DNA of 64,000 nucleotides from UBA11090 sp035560555 (GTDB lineage: Bacteria > Spirochaetota > Spirochaetia > Treponematales > Rectinemataceae), in assembly GCA_035560555.1 (NCBI GenBank), contig DATMZF010000039.1, forward strand, positions 37,510 to 101,509, in the 5' to 3' direction. A program made the translations under genes and the position numbers. The notes beneath the pieces are model-generated. The model was not told the DNA's origin. It did no database searches and saw nothing but the letters and a program-made list of their open reading frames with translations. Shown here in pieces: positions 8,388 through 16,787 of the stretch; positions within the stretch are counted from its first letter, which is position 1; each line of letters starts with the position of its first letter.

Positions 8388-8618
8388 ATGTCCGTCCTGC
8401 TCTATTCGACCCCGAGCTGCGCTTACTGCCGGTTGGCCAAAGATTATTTCAAGACAAACGGAGTTTCGTTTACCGAATACAATGTCGCCTCGGATCAGCG
8501 TAAAGCGGAGGAGATGGTGCGCAAATCGGGACAAATGGGCGTCCCCGTCATCGACATCGACGGCTCCATCATCATAGGATTCAACAAACCGGATATCGAG
8601 CGCGCCTTGCGCCGCTGA
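8388..8618 (+). CDS. Glutaredoxin-like protein (YruB type)
   Basis: The 76-residue thioredoxin-fold protein has the redox motif CAYC (residues 9-12), the cis-proline segment GVPVID, and the C-terminal IIIGFNKPDIERAL. This matches small YruB-type glutaredoxins. The start is the ATG at 8388, which has GGAGG five bases upstream; two earlier in-frame ATGs lack a ribosome site. It probably reduces protein disulfides, but the electron donor is unknown. A hairpin terminator follows. Confidence 0.88.
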   Translation: MSVLLYSTPSCAYCRLAKDYFKTNGVSFTEYNVASDQRKAEEMVRKSGQMGVPVIDIDGSIIIGFNKPDIERALRR

Positions 8619-8674
8619 GTCCCCCGCAGCAGCCGATCCGCTTCCCCGAAGCCTTAGCTTCTCGGGACTTCAAG

Positions 8675-8706
8675 AAGCCCGCGAACATTGCCGTTCGTGG
8701 GCTTTT
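8675..8706 (+). terminator. Intrinsic terminator after the glutaredoxin gene
   Basis: The arms 8675-8686 and 8693-8704 form a 12-base-pair stem with one G-U pair, a six-base loop and a short T-run. Its presence argues against starting the next gene at the upstream ATG 8688, which lies inside the hairpin. Confidence 0.85.
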
Positions 8707-8759
8707 GCTTTATTATCATCGTGGCCGCCTCATTTCCGTGGGACGGCCGGGAGCTGCCC

Positions 8760-9545
8760 ATGAACCAGGACCAGGTAAAATCCATACTTCTCGAAGTGGA
8801 GGAATGTCCTACCCCCTTCACGCTCGCATTCACCGGCAAGGCAAACAAGAAAGTGAATGGCCTCTATAAACCGGAAACCGCCGAAATCGTCCTCCACAAC
8901 AAGAATTTCGAGTCGGACAACCAGCTACTCTATACTGCCCTCCATGAATACGCCCACCACCTCCATCACGCGCGCCGGGGCGGACTGCAGCAATCGCGCC
9001 CGCACACCCAGGAGTTCTGGGCAATATTCCATGGCCTCGTCCAGAAAGCGCAGGAAAAAGGTTTTTATGAAAACATCTTCGAGACAGTGCCGGAATTCGT
9101 GGAGTTGACGAAAACGATAAAGGAAAACTGCATACTGGCCAACGGCGAGATCATGCTCGAATTCGGGCGGCTCCTCGCACAGGCATCGCAGCTGTGCAGA
9201 GTTCATAGGGCGAGGTTCGAGGACTACATAGAGCGCGTGCTGGGCGTGCCGCGCGCCACGGCCACCGCGGCCGTGGCGGCGCAGCAGATAGGCCTCGATC
9301 CCGGCATGGGCTGGGACAGCCTCCGTTTCGTGTCCGGCATCCACGACCCCGACGAGCGCACGAAGGCGATTGAGGCTCTATCAGCGGGGGCGAGTCCGAC
9401 ATCGGTCAAGGGCTTTCTCAAAAGCGCCGAGGATGCCGAAGATCCAGCGGACCGCCTTTTCAAGGAAAAAGCCCGAATCGAGAAGACGATCCGCAGCCTT
9501 TCGGAGCGGCTCGAGGAGATCGAGAAGAAGCTGTCGGAAATATAG
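8760..9545 (+). CDS. SprT-like zinc metalloprotein with C-terminal coiled coil
   Basis: A putative zinc site HEYAH (residues 62-66) is followed by PHTQEFW with His82, matching the HExxH plus downstream H-x3-F arrangement of SprT-like domains. The middle of the protein is helical, and the last 40 residues (from about 220) form a charged coiled coil ending in EEIEKKLSEI. I do not know a named family for the whole 261-residue protein. The start at 8760 has GGGAG upstream; an earlier ATG at 8688 falls in a terminator. It may act as a protease or as a DNA-repair-type SprT protein. Catalysis is inferred only from the motif. Confidence 0.6.
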   Translation: MNQDQVKSILLEVEECPTPFTLAFTGKANKKVNGLYKPETAEIVLHNKNFESDNQLLYTALHEYAHHLHHARRGGLQQSRPHTQEFWAIFHGLVQKAQEKGFYENIFETVPEFVELTKTIKENCILANGEIMLEFGRLLAQASQLCRVHRARFEDYIERVLGVPRATATAAVAAQQIGLDPGMGWDSLRFVSGIHDPDERTKAIEALSAGASPTSVKGFLKSAEDAEDPADRLFKEKARIEKTIRSLSERLEEIEKKLSEI

Positions 9546-9585
9546 AGCTTTTCGCCTTCGAAATCGGGCCGACCGTATCGATAAG

Positions 9586-9660
9586 GCTTGAGCTCAAGCT
9601 GAAGCTTAAGCTCAAGCTTAAGCTTCAGCGCAGGCTTTAGCCTAGGCTTCAGCCAAGGCT
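9586..9660. repeat. Palindrome-rich AAGCTT/AGGCTT repeat between convergent genes
   Basis: About 75 bases consist almost entirely of variants of AGCTTAAGCTC and AGGCTTCAGCC. GCTTGAGCTCAAGC (9586-9599) is a perfect palindrome. GCTGAAGCTTAAG (9598-9610) is exactly complementary to 9617-9629. AGCCTAGGCT follows as a further palindrome. It fills the gap between the metalloprotein gene and lysO, whose 3' end it overlaps by a few codons. It can fold as a long hairpin from either strand. Confidence 0.75.
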
Positions 9661-10641
9661 AAAACAGATGGGCACGAGAAAAGGGACGATAAGGGAGAGC
9701 AGGGCTCCGGACATGAAGCTGACGGGAACGATCCAGGGTCCCGCCGACTGCTCGATGAGGGGCAAGGTCACGTCCATGGCCGTCGCGCCGCCTACGCTGA
9801 CAGCCATGGCAGGAACCGCGCTCCGCCCCAGAAAGGGGATGAGCAACAGGGCAATACTCTCGCGAAACATGTTGGCCAGAAAGGAAACCGAGCCAAGAAG
9901 AGGGTCGCCCAAATTGGAAATGAGGACGCCGGATAGGCTGTACCAGCCGAAACCTCCGGCGAGAGCCATGGCTTTGCCGGCCGAGAGCGAAAAAAGCGGT
10001 ACGAGAACCAGGCTCGACGCCAGCGTACCGACGATTGTCGCCAAGGGGACGGCGATGGCGGCGGGACTGGCGAGCGCTTTTTTCAGGCTCGTGCCCGACT
10101 GCGTGAACTGCATTCCGATGAAAAAGAGAAGCGCGTCCAGCGTCCAGCCCGTCACCTTTGCCATATCGAAGACCGATGGAGAAAGGAGTAGGCCAACCAT
10201 GAGGCCTGCGACGACAAAGGCGAGAAGCTTGAGCGGGGCCTTCAACTGCGACGCGAAGGCTCTCACCCTCGCCCGCGTCGACCATTTCGGCGACGGGAAA
10301 GGCTGGGAGCCCGATGGGCGCGGCGACGAATCGGGGTTCGCCCCCCTTATTCCCTTTCGCCTCAAGCCGGGGACGATGAAGCTCGTTCCATAGACCGCGA
10401 GACAACTCCCCGTGATCGCCAGAAGGGCCGTCGCAAGGGCGAGGACGCCCATGGTCGCAAGATTCGCGTAGAGTTCGGGATTGTTCCCGATTCTGAAGCC
10501 CATGCTGAAAAGAAGAGCCCAGAGCACATAGCGCACTATGCCATCGACGACCGAGCTCTTAGGCGCCAGACGAATTTTCGCGAGAAGCGCTCCGCCGCAG
10601 ATAAAAGCGAGGAGCGACGCTATATCGAATAGACCCTGCAT
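9649..10641 (-). CDS. lysO: LysO-family lysine exporter (DUF340)
   Basis: The 330-residue protein has about eight membrane spans in two groups separated by a basic, proline-rich loop of roughly 40 residues. The second half holds the diagnostic GGFGWYSLSGVLIS segment and FMRESIALLLIPFLGR-like sequence (here NMFRESIALL). E. coli LysO exports lysine and thialysine. The ATG at 10641 matches the family's hydrophobic start; in-frame codons upstream to 10698 would add only a basic leader. A possible -10 (TATGGT) lies 7 bases before that ATG. Confidence 0.82.
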   Translation of the reverse strand: MQGLFDIASLLAFICGGALLAKIRLAPKSSVVDGIVRYVLWALLFSMGFRIGNNPELYANLATMGVLALATALLAITGSCLAVYGTSFIVPGLRRKGIRGANPDSSPRPSGSQPFPSPKWSTRARVRAFASQLKAPLKLLAFVVAGLMVGLLLSPSVFDMAKVTGWTLDALLFFIGMQFTQSGTSLKKALASPAAIAVPLATIVGTLASSLVLVPLFSLSAGKAMALAGGFGWYSLSGVLISNLGDPLLGSVSFLANMFRESIALLLIPFLGRSAVPAMAVSVGGATAMDVTLPLIEQSAGPWIVPVSFMSGALLSLIVPFLVPICFSLG

Positions 10642-10731
10642 TGTGGCAACCATAGCGAAAATTCGCCGTCGTGAACAGCGGCTATTCTTGACAGCCATCC
10701 CCGCTCTCCGGACAATGCAGGCCAGAGGTTA

Positions 10732-11580
10732 GTGGTGAGGCAGTTCGACGCGACCATAACGATAAATCATGACGTATCCCCTTCCTGGAAGATCTTGGGC
10801 TTCGAGTGGCCCAAAGACCTCCCCCCCCCCGCGCCCGGCCAGTTCTTCACCTTCAGGCCGAAGGCGCTGGAGCCGGGCGATTCGGGATTGCTTCGCAGGC
10901 CTCTCGCCTTCGCCAATTTCGCCGATACCCTCGCCTACGCCCTCTACCAGATCCGCGGAAGCGGCACGAAGGCGCTGGCCGCGATGACGGAGGGCGAGTC
11001 CATCGATATCATCGGGGCTCTTGGCAACAGCTTTCCCCTCCCCCAAACCGGCGAAAAACCATTTCTCCTTGGCGGCGGCATTGGGATAGGACCTCTCCTC
11101 TTCTTCCACTCGAGGCTTCAGGAACTGAGGCTCGACCGGGCCCAATCGCCATGCCTCATTCTCGGCTTTCGCTCATCAGGTTTCGTGCCCGATTTCCGGG
11201 CGGCCTTGGCGCTTCCCGCGGACAATGCCCGCCTGGGGCTTCAAAAGCTTTCCGACAGCCTCTCCATGGCGGCGATCGCGACCGACGACGGAACGAGAGG
11301 ATACGCCGGCACAGTCATGGACGCCCTCGGCGCTGAAATCGCGGGCGCGGCCAGCGGCGGGCGGCACTACTACGGATGCGGCCCTGGTCCCATGCTGGCC
11401 GCGCTGGATGCCTTCGCCGGCGCCGAAGGCTCGATCGCCCACGTCTCCGTGGAACAATGGATGGCCTGCGGCGTCGGCGCCTGCCATGGCTGCGTCCTGC
11501 CCGCCTCCAAGGGCGGCTACCTCCGCGCATGCGCCGATGGCCCGGTTTTCGCGAGCGGCGACATCATGTGGAAGGAGTGA
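10732..11580 (+). CDS. pyrK: Dihydroorotate dehydrogenase electron transfer subunit PyrK
   Basis: This 282-residue FAD/[2Fe-2S] protein passes electrons from the class 1B dihydroorotate dehydrogenase to NAD+. It shows the FAD motif RRPLAFA, the nucleotide loop GGGIGIGPL, and the C-terminal cysteine cluster CGVGACHGCVLP followed by a fourth Cys in RACADGPVF. The start codon is GTG with AGAGG just upstream. It is two bases from pyrD, so the two form an operon. Confidence 0.95.
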   Translation: MVRQFDATITINHDVSPSWKILGFEWPKDLPPPAPGQFFTFRPKALEPGDSGLLRRPLAFANFADTLAYALYQIRGSGTKALAAMTEGESIDIIGALGNSFPLPQTGEKPFLLGGGIGIGPLLFFHSRLQELRLDRAQSPCLILGFRSSGFVPDFRAALALPADNARLGLQKLSDSLSMAAIATDDGTRGYAGTVMDALGAEIAGAASGGRHYYGCGPGPMLAALDAFAGAEGSIAHVSVEQWMACGVGACHGCVLPASKGGYLRACADGPVFASGDIMWKE

Positions 11581-11582
11581 GC

Positions 11583-12533
11583 ATGGAACCCGACCTCAGC
11601 GTCTCCATAGGCCCTCTCGTCATGCCGAACCCCGTAGGCGTCGCCTCGGGAACCTTCGGCTATGGACAGGAATACCAGGATCTCGTCGAAATAGACAAAT
11701 TTGGCGCCCTCTACACGAAAGCGCTGACCCTCGAACCGCGCGAAGGCAACCGCCCTCCCCGCATCGTCGAAACCCCGCAGGGACTCATCAACTCCATAGG
11801 GCTAGCCAACCCCGGACTGCGAGGCTTTCTCAGCGACAAGCTTCCCTACCTCAAGCTTAGAACCTGCCCGATCATCGTCAACGTCGGCGGTTCCACCAAG
11901 GAAGATTACCTGTCCGTGGTGGAGGGGATCGAAGCCTTCGTGGGGTCTCCCGAAGCGGACGTACGCTCGGGCGTGGACGCGTATGAGATAAACGTCTCCT
12001 GCCCCAATGTATCGCACGGCGGTATGTCGTTCGGCACCGATCCCCGCCTCGTGGAGGATCTCACCTCCCGCATCCGGCGGACGACGAAGAGGGCGATCAT
12101 CATAAAGCTGAGTCCCAATGTCACCGACATAGCGGAGATAGCGAGAGCCGCGGAAGGCGGCGGTGCCGATGCCGTATCCTGCATCAACACGCTCGTGGGG
12201 ATGGCGATCGACACCGAACGCTGCCGGCCTCTCATCGCCAGGGGAACGGGCGGACTGTCCGGACCGGCGATTCGCCCCATCGGCGTCGCCTGCACATGGA
12301 AAGTGGCGCAGGCGGTCAAGATACCCGTCATCGGATTGGGGGGCATCGCCACCGCTAACGATGCCCTCGAGTACCTCCTCGCCGGGGCCGTGGCGGTCCA
12401 GATCGGCACAGCTCTTTTCGCCGATCCGGGAACGCCTCTCCGGATCCTCGACGGTATCGCGGCTTGGATGAAGCGAAAATCGGTCGCGAGCACGAAGGAT
12501 ATTGCGGGCCTTCTGAACTTTCAGCGAGTCTGA
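11583..12533 (+). CDS. pyrD: Dihydroorotate dehydrogenase, class 1B catalytic subunit
   Basis: The 316-residue TIM-barrel flavoprotein oxidises dihydroorotate to orotate in pyrimidine synthesis. Motifs include the N-terminal NPVGVASGTFGYG, the catalytic Cys in NVSCPNV, and the FMN-phosphate site IGLGGIA. The ATG lies two bases after the pyrK stop, with AAGGAG overlapping the end of pyrK. Class 1B assignment follows from the Cys base and from the partner subunit. The open frame reaches 207 bases further upstream, but that is pyrK read in another frame. Confidence 0.95.
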   Translation: MEPDLSVSIGPLVMPNPVGVASGTFGYGQEYQDLVEIDKFGALYTKALTLEPREGNRPPRIVETPQGLINSIGLANPGLRGFLSDKLPYLKLRTCPIIVNVGGSTKEDYLSVVEGIEAFVGSPEADVRSGVDAYEINVSCPNVSHGGMSFGTDPRLVEDLTSRIRRTTKRAIIIKLSPNVTDIAEIARAAEGGGADAVSCINTLVGMAIDTERCRPLIARGTGGLSGPAIRPIGVACTWKVAQAVKIPVIGLGGIATANDALEYLLAGAVAVQIGTALFADPGTPLRILDGIAAWMKRKSVASTKDIAGLLNFQRV

Positions 12534-12537
12534 ACCC

Positions 12538-13311
12538 TCACTTGGAAAGAGCGGATCTCTGCATAAGCGCCTCTCCCCCCTCCACCTTCACGAGAAGACT
12601 CTCCTTTTCGCTGAAAAACAGGTGCATCCCTTCGGAAAGCCCCGCTTTCTGTACGCCATCGGCGATTTCAAGGAAACAGAGCGGACTCTTTGGCCACCAC
12701 CGCGCTCCCTCGGGAAGGCTGAATTTTCCGGCCGCGGCGCGAAATACGCTTACCCTGAAGGTTCCGTTCAAAAGCAGATCGGCCACCTTCCATGGAGGCA
12801 CGGCCCAGGGATCCACGCCTTTCGTTTCGCTTAGGGGCTCGAGCTTTTCGAGAGGATAAGCCCAGGGAACATAGCCGGCTTCCTCGATGCGACGGGCGAC
12901 CGAGGCCGCGTAGCCGGACGCGAAACTGACATTGAGGCGGTCGGGAGCGGAAGATGGCAGCTCGCTGGCCGGGGTTTCAAGGTCGAAGGGATAGAGTGCT
13001 CCCGCCGGCAAGAAAGCCACCTCCCCATAGGAAGGCGTGGCGAGTATCGCCTGCGGTTCGCCCCGCTTCAAGCGCAGGACGAGCGCCACGCCTTCGCTCG
13101 CGAAGGCGTGGCGCTCCATCCCGGCTTCATCTTTCCACGAAAACGCGTAGGTCAAAGCGCCCATCCCGGACCAGGCGGCGGGGCATTCGGGCGTTTCAAC
13201 GATGACCGTGTGAACGAAGAGGCATTCGAGGCCGCAGGACAGAAGAAGCGCCGCGCAGGCGGCCAAAGCCGACAGAGCGCCGCATCGACGGCATGAATTT
13301 CGCACCGACAT
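12538..13311 (-). CDS. Putative lipoprotein of unknown function
   Basis: A basic start (SVRNSCRRCG), a hydrophobic stretch and the lipobox LLLSCG predict a lipid-anchored envelope protein of about 257 residues. No known domain is recognised; the mature part is beta-rich with several Trp residues. The start is uncertain. ATG 13311 has GGAGG immediately adjacent, while the GTG at 13305 has that GGAGG at ideal spacing. It follows the DUF4416 gene by 38 bases on the same strand and is probably co-transcribed. Its 3' end meets pyrD. Confidence 0.6.
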   Translation of the reverse strand: MSVRNSCRRCGALSALAACAALLLSCGLECLFVHTVIVETPECPAAWSGMGALTYAFSWKDEAGMERHAFASEGVALVLRLKRGEPQAILATPSYGEVAFLPAGALYPFDLETPASELPSSAPDRLNVSFASGYAASVARRIEEAGYVPWAYPLEKLEPLSETKGVDPWAVPPWKVADLLLNGTFRVSVFRAAAGKFSLPEGARWWPKSPLCFLEIADGVQKAGLSEGMHLFFSEKESLLVKVEGGEALMQRSALSK

Positions 13312-13349
13312 CCTCCATCGGCGATACGCCTGGAGGCGCCACCAGCGCT

Positions 13350-13871
13350 TCAATTCCGGGAAGCGAAGATTCTCTTTCTCCATTGGGCGAGCATGGTTCT
13401 CACCGGTTCCGATGCCCAGTCGGGATAAGTCCATGGCAAGGCGTGAAATTCCTTCTTTTCGAAGATGAGCGTGAGTTCTGCGTAGATCCCGTCACTCAGC
13501 GCGATCCGGTGGGCCCTGTCCTTCGTCGTCGCAAGGACGAATCTCCCCGGCGCCAAGAGGCCGGGATCGAGATTGATGCGCCGTCGGCCACCGGCGGCGA
13601 AGCCCGCCTCGATCGCGTTCGTGCTCGTCTTGATGGCGGCCAGGGCTGCGGGGTCCACTAAGTCGCTGAACTGCAGGTAATAACGCCAGATAGGTTCCCC
13701 CATCTCGGGAACGTAGTAATCGGTCCACCTGAACTCTTCCCTGGGAGTCAGGCTCTCCGCGGGACCATAGATCGCTTCGAGCTGGCCAAGGACGGCCTCC
13801 TCGATATCGGGATCGCTCGACAGAACTCCCACGACGAGAATTTCCTTTCCAAAAGCCCCGGATGTACCCAT
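13350..13871 (-). CDS. DUF4416 family protein
   Basis: The 173-residue soluble protein matches DUF4416 as remembered: YYVPEMGEPIWRYYLQF in the middle and RFVLATTKDRAHRIAL followed by DGIYAELTL in the second half. The family's function is not known. An AAGG Shine-Dalgarno lies 7 bases before the ATG. The gene is divergent from the oppA-like gene with only 41 bases between start codons, so the two promoters must overlap. Confidence 0.8.
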   Translation of the reverse strand: MGTSGAFGKEILVVGVLSSDPDIEEAVLGQLEAIYGPAESLTPREEFRWTDYYVPEMGEPIWRYYLQFSDLVDPAALAAIKTSTNAIEAGFAAGGRRRINLDPGLLAPGRFVLATTKDRAHRIALSDGIYAELTLIFEKKEFHALPWTYPDWASEPVRTMLAQWRKRIFASRN

Positions 13872-13875
13872 ACTG

Positions 13876-13904
13876 TTGCCTTCCCCGCCTTTTTATCGCA
13901 TACT
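13876..13904 (+). promoter_or_regulatory. Promoter of the OppA-like gene, adjoining its start codon
   Basis: TTGCCT (13876-13881), a 17-base spacer and CATACT (13899-13904) end 8 bases before the ATG. No Shine-Dalgarno fits in the remaining space, so the transcript would be essentially leaderless. Confidence 0.5.
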
Positions 13905-13912
13905 CGATTGCA

Positions 13913-15565
13913 ATGAAAACCAAACTTTTCGCCCTTCTGCTGATGCTGGTCATCGCCCTGCCAGCCCTGTCGGCCCAGGCTGAATCCCCTGAAGAATTCG
14001 TCACCATATTCGGCGGCACGACACCAGAATTCGATCCGCACCGCTCGATCTACTCGACGGAAGCCCAGATATTCACCGCCCTCTACGAAGGGCTTTTCTC
14101 ATACGATGGAGCGACCCTCGAACCCCTCGCCGCCGCGGCCTCATCCTGGAAAAAGTCGAAAGACGGCATGGTCTATACCTTCCAGATTCGCGAGGACGCC
14201 GCGTGGTCAGACGGCGCTCCGCTTCTCGCCTCCGATTTCAGGAATTCATGGATTCGCATGCTCGACCTCAACGCGCAGTACGCGGCCTTCTTCGACATTA
14301 TTTCCGGGGCCCGCGAATACAGGACCAAGGAAAACACGAACCCCGAAAGCGTCGGCATACAGGCGACGGGAAGAAAGACGCTCGTCGTCACGCTCAACAG
14401 ACCGGCCGCGTATTTCACGCGGCTTCTCTGTCACCACGCCTTCGCCCCCATCCATCCCTCCATGCTGGGCGCCAGCGACTGGGTGAAACGCGTCCCCTTC
14501 CCCGTCAATGGCCCCTATCGGTTCGCGTCATTCGAAAAAGGCAGGCTTTCGCTCGAGAAAAACCCTCTCTACTGGGATGAAAAATCGGTTTCCATACACG
14601 GACAGGTCATGCTCTTCAGCGACGACGACGCGGCCGCCACCAGAATGTTCAACAACGAAGAAGCCCACTGGCTCGCGGGACCCGGCGACTACGACGCCAT
14701 TCTGATGGAGGATGCCATCCAGGTCAACCCGATATTCTCCACCCATTACTGGTACTTCGACTGCTCCAAGGCGCCCTGGGACAAGGCGTCCGTGCGAAGG
14801 GCCCTGGCGCTTCTGCTTCCGTGGAAGGAACTGCGCGATTCAGCGAAATACATGGTGCTCGCGACCACCCTCGTTCTCCCCCTTCCCGGCTACAGCCAGG
14901 CTAAGGGTATCGAAAGCCAGGACAGGGACGAAGCGCTTAAGCTGCTCGAATCGGCGGGATACCCGGAGGGCGCCGGCCTCCCCGAACTGAATATCTATTT
15001 CGCCGAAGGACAGGATAACAAGCGCCAGGCCATGCTCTTCCAAGCGGTATGGAAAGCGCTACCCTCGCTGAAAGTCACCCTGGCGCCGGTCAGTCCATTG
15101 AAATACTATGGCATCATCACGGGTAATCAAAAAGCCGAAGGGATTACTCTCGCCCATACGACCTGGATCGGAGACTTCGCCGATCCGGAGGCCTTCCTTC
15201 AAATGTGGACTCCCGATTCGCCCCTCAACGACTCAGGCTTCAAGGATGCGGAATTCCAGACCCTTCTCTCGAAGTCCTATGAGAAGGAAGGCAAGGAACG
15301 CATGAGCCTTCTCGCCGAGGCGGAGACCTATCTTCTGCAAAAAGCCGTCGTTCTGCCCATCTACCATGGCTTCGAGGCCTCGGTCATCGATATAGACTAC
15401 ATAGAAGGCTGGTATCAGAACGCACTCAGCATCCATCCCTATAAAAGCCTGAAATTCGGCACGCCCAGCATCCAGCCCAACGTGGCGAGCGCTGGGCCGG
15501 GAAAAACCGGGGCGGCCCTTTTGTCAGCGACCGCCGCTGTCTCGACCGCCGCCCCGGCGCTCTGA
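13913..15565 (+). CDS. Oligopeptide-type ABC transporter substrate-binding protein (SBP family 5)
   Basis: A signal peptide (MKTKLFALLLMLVIALPALS) precedes a 525-residue class-C binding protein. Typical OppA features are FDPHRSIYSTEAQIF near the N-terminus, the AAASSWKKSKDGMVYTFQIR block, and NGPYRFASF. It would capture peptides or related solutes outside the membrane. No permease or ATPase gene is adjacent, so it must use a transporter encoded elsewhere. The mature N-terminus AESPEEF has no lipobox. A tail rich in Ala/Ser/Thr ends the protein. Confidence 0.88.
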   Translation: MKTKLFALLLMLVIALPALSAQAESPEEFVTIFGGTTPEFDPHRSIYSTEAQIFTALYEGLFSYDGATLEPLAAAASSWKKSKDGMVYTFQIREDAAWSDGAPLLASDFRNSWIRMLDLNAQYAAFFDIISGAREYRTKENTNPESVGIQATGRKTLVVTLNRPAAYFTRLLCHHAFAPIHPSMLGASDWVKRVPFPVNGPYRFASFEKGRLSLEKNPLYWDEKSVSIHGQVMLFSDDDAAATRMFNNEEAHWLAGPGDYDAILMEDAIQVNPIFSTHYWYFDCSKAPWDKASVRRALALLLPWKELRDSAKYMVLATTLVLPLPGYSQAKGIESQDRDEALKLLESAGYPEGAGLPELNIYFAEGQDNKRQAMLFQAVWKALPSLKVTLAPVSPLKYYGIITGNQKAEGITLAHTTWIGDFADPEAFLQMWTPDSPLNDSGFKDAEFQTLLSKSYEKEGKERMSLLAEAETYLLQKAVVLPIYHGFEASVIDIDYIEGWYQNALSIHPYKSLKFGTPSIQPNVASAGPGKTGAALLSATAAVSTAAPAL

Positions 15566-15580
15566 CAAGGAAAGACGCTC

Positions 15581-16696
15581 ATGGACATCGGCGAAACCGG
15601 ACAACTGCTGAGAAACCTCGGCTTTCCCCTCTTGAAGGTGCACACCTCATATTCCCATCACGATTTCATCACGCCCGCGAGGCGCATCCTCGTCATCGGC
15701 CCCATGGGTTCGGGCAAGACAGAGTTCACGGCCAGGGTTTGGCGCGACAGCAAGGTAGCGTTGAAGAAGAAAGGACACGCCGTCTCGCTCACGACGAGCG
15801 GTTCGGTCGATAGACGGGAAGTTTTCGTCGTCCGATCCAGCCTCGACAAGACGCGGTTTCCCGATTACCCCGATGACGCGCTGGCCTTCCGCGGCGGCTT
15901 CGAGCGCTGCGGCACGCACATAGGTGCCGCGCGCGACTCATTTCAGCTTGAAACGCTTCTCGCCGACAACCCCGAGATCGGCACATGGATCGTCGACGAG
16001 ACGGCTTTCTTCGACGAAAGGATAGCCTACCTCATGGCCGACGAGTCGCGCCGCCACGATCTCTGTTTCATCTGCCCCACGCTCGTGCTCAATTTCCGCA
16101 GGGAGATATTCAATCAGACAGCCAGGCTTCTCCTTGAGAACGCCACGGACGTCTTTCCCCTCACCGCCTACTGCGAACACGAGGACTGCCTCATGGATTC
16201 GCTCTACACCTATCGCTACTATCTCGTGGACGGCAAGGAATGCCCCGCCCTCTATTTCGATCCCCTCATCATCATCGGCGGCGACAGGACGAAATCGGAC
16301 GGTCTCGAGCCCAATTACTGCACGCGCTGCGACGAGCACCACTACCTGCCAGGCAAGGAATACACGTTCTTCACCCTCAAGCCCCTGGGAGAGCAGGCGG
16401 CGAGGGGCAATATCGCTCCCCTCCTCGCGGAACTCAACGCCCTCGCCGGAAACATCGGACAATCGCGGCTCTACGCGTCGCTTCACAACCGCTATGTCGA
16501 GTGCGATTCGCCCCGCACCGTCCAGATGAACTCGCTCACCGTCCCGCGCATTGCCGAGCGAGCCATCGTCTATCTCTATGCCGAGCAGAACCTCCTCTCT
16601 GCGGAACAGGTTCGCTATCTCGTGGAGGGGCTCGCCCTGGACAAGGACTATCTTTCGAGACGACTTTCCGACAATAGAAGACCGCTGGAACTGTAG
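15581..16696 (+). CDS. Thymidine-kinase-like (TK1 family) protein with N- and C-terminal extensions
   Basis: A Walker A GPMGSGKT lies at about residues 40-47 and the lid/DEAQ-equivalent reads VDETAFF near 143. The TK1 DFRG region reads LNFRREIF. A zinc ribbon is formed by Cys198-x4-Cys203 and Cys247-x2-Cys250, and IIIGGD precedes the second pair as in thymidine kinases. The 371 residues compare with about 190-200 for ordinary TK1, with some 30 extra at the start and 110 at the end. It sits 15 bases after the binding-protein gene, so the two share a transcript. Substrate specificity cannot be read from the sequence. Confidence 0.7.
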   Translation: MDIGETGQLLRNLGFPLLKVHTSYSHHDFITPARRILVIGPMGSGKTEFTARVWRDSKVALKKKGHAVSLTTSGSVDRREVFVVRSSLDKTRFPDYPDDALAFRGGFERCGTHIGAARDSFQLETLLADNPEIGTWIVDETAFFDERIAYLMADESRRHDLCFICPTLVLNFRREIFNQTARLLLENATDVFPLTAYCEHEDCLMDSLYTYRYYLVDGKECPALYFDPLIIIGGDRTKSDGLEPNYCTRCDEHHYLPGKEYTFFTLKPLGEQAARGNIAPLLAELNALAGNIGQSRLYASLHNRYVECDSPRTVQMNSLTVPRIAERAIVYLYAEQNLLSAEQVRYLVEGLALDKDYLSRRLSDNRRPLEL

Positions 16697-16706
16697 CGGA
16701 CTGCTC

Positions 16707-16725
16707 AACGCCGCGCGGCGGCGTT
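16707..16725 (+). terminator. Hairpin after the thymidine-kinase-like gene, possible weak terminator
   Basis: AACGCCGC (16707-16714) and GCGGCGTT (16718-16725) form an 8-base-pair stem with a 3-base loop. A T-run follows eight bases later, so termination would be imperfect. Confidence 0.4.
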
Positions 16726-16787
16726 CAACAGCATTTTTCACAGCCTGCCACGATTCCCCGCGGCGTTGAAAGGAAGACGCGACGACG

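Noticed and set aside
8688..8760. Upstream ATG start for the SprT-like protein giving a hydrophobic N-terminus
   Set aside because: The ATG lies inside the loop and stem of the glutaredoxin terminator. The ATG at 8760 has a Shine-Dalgarno.
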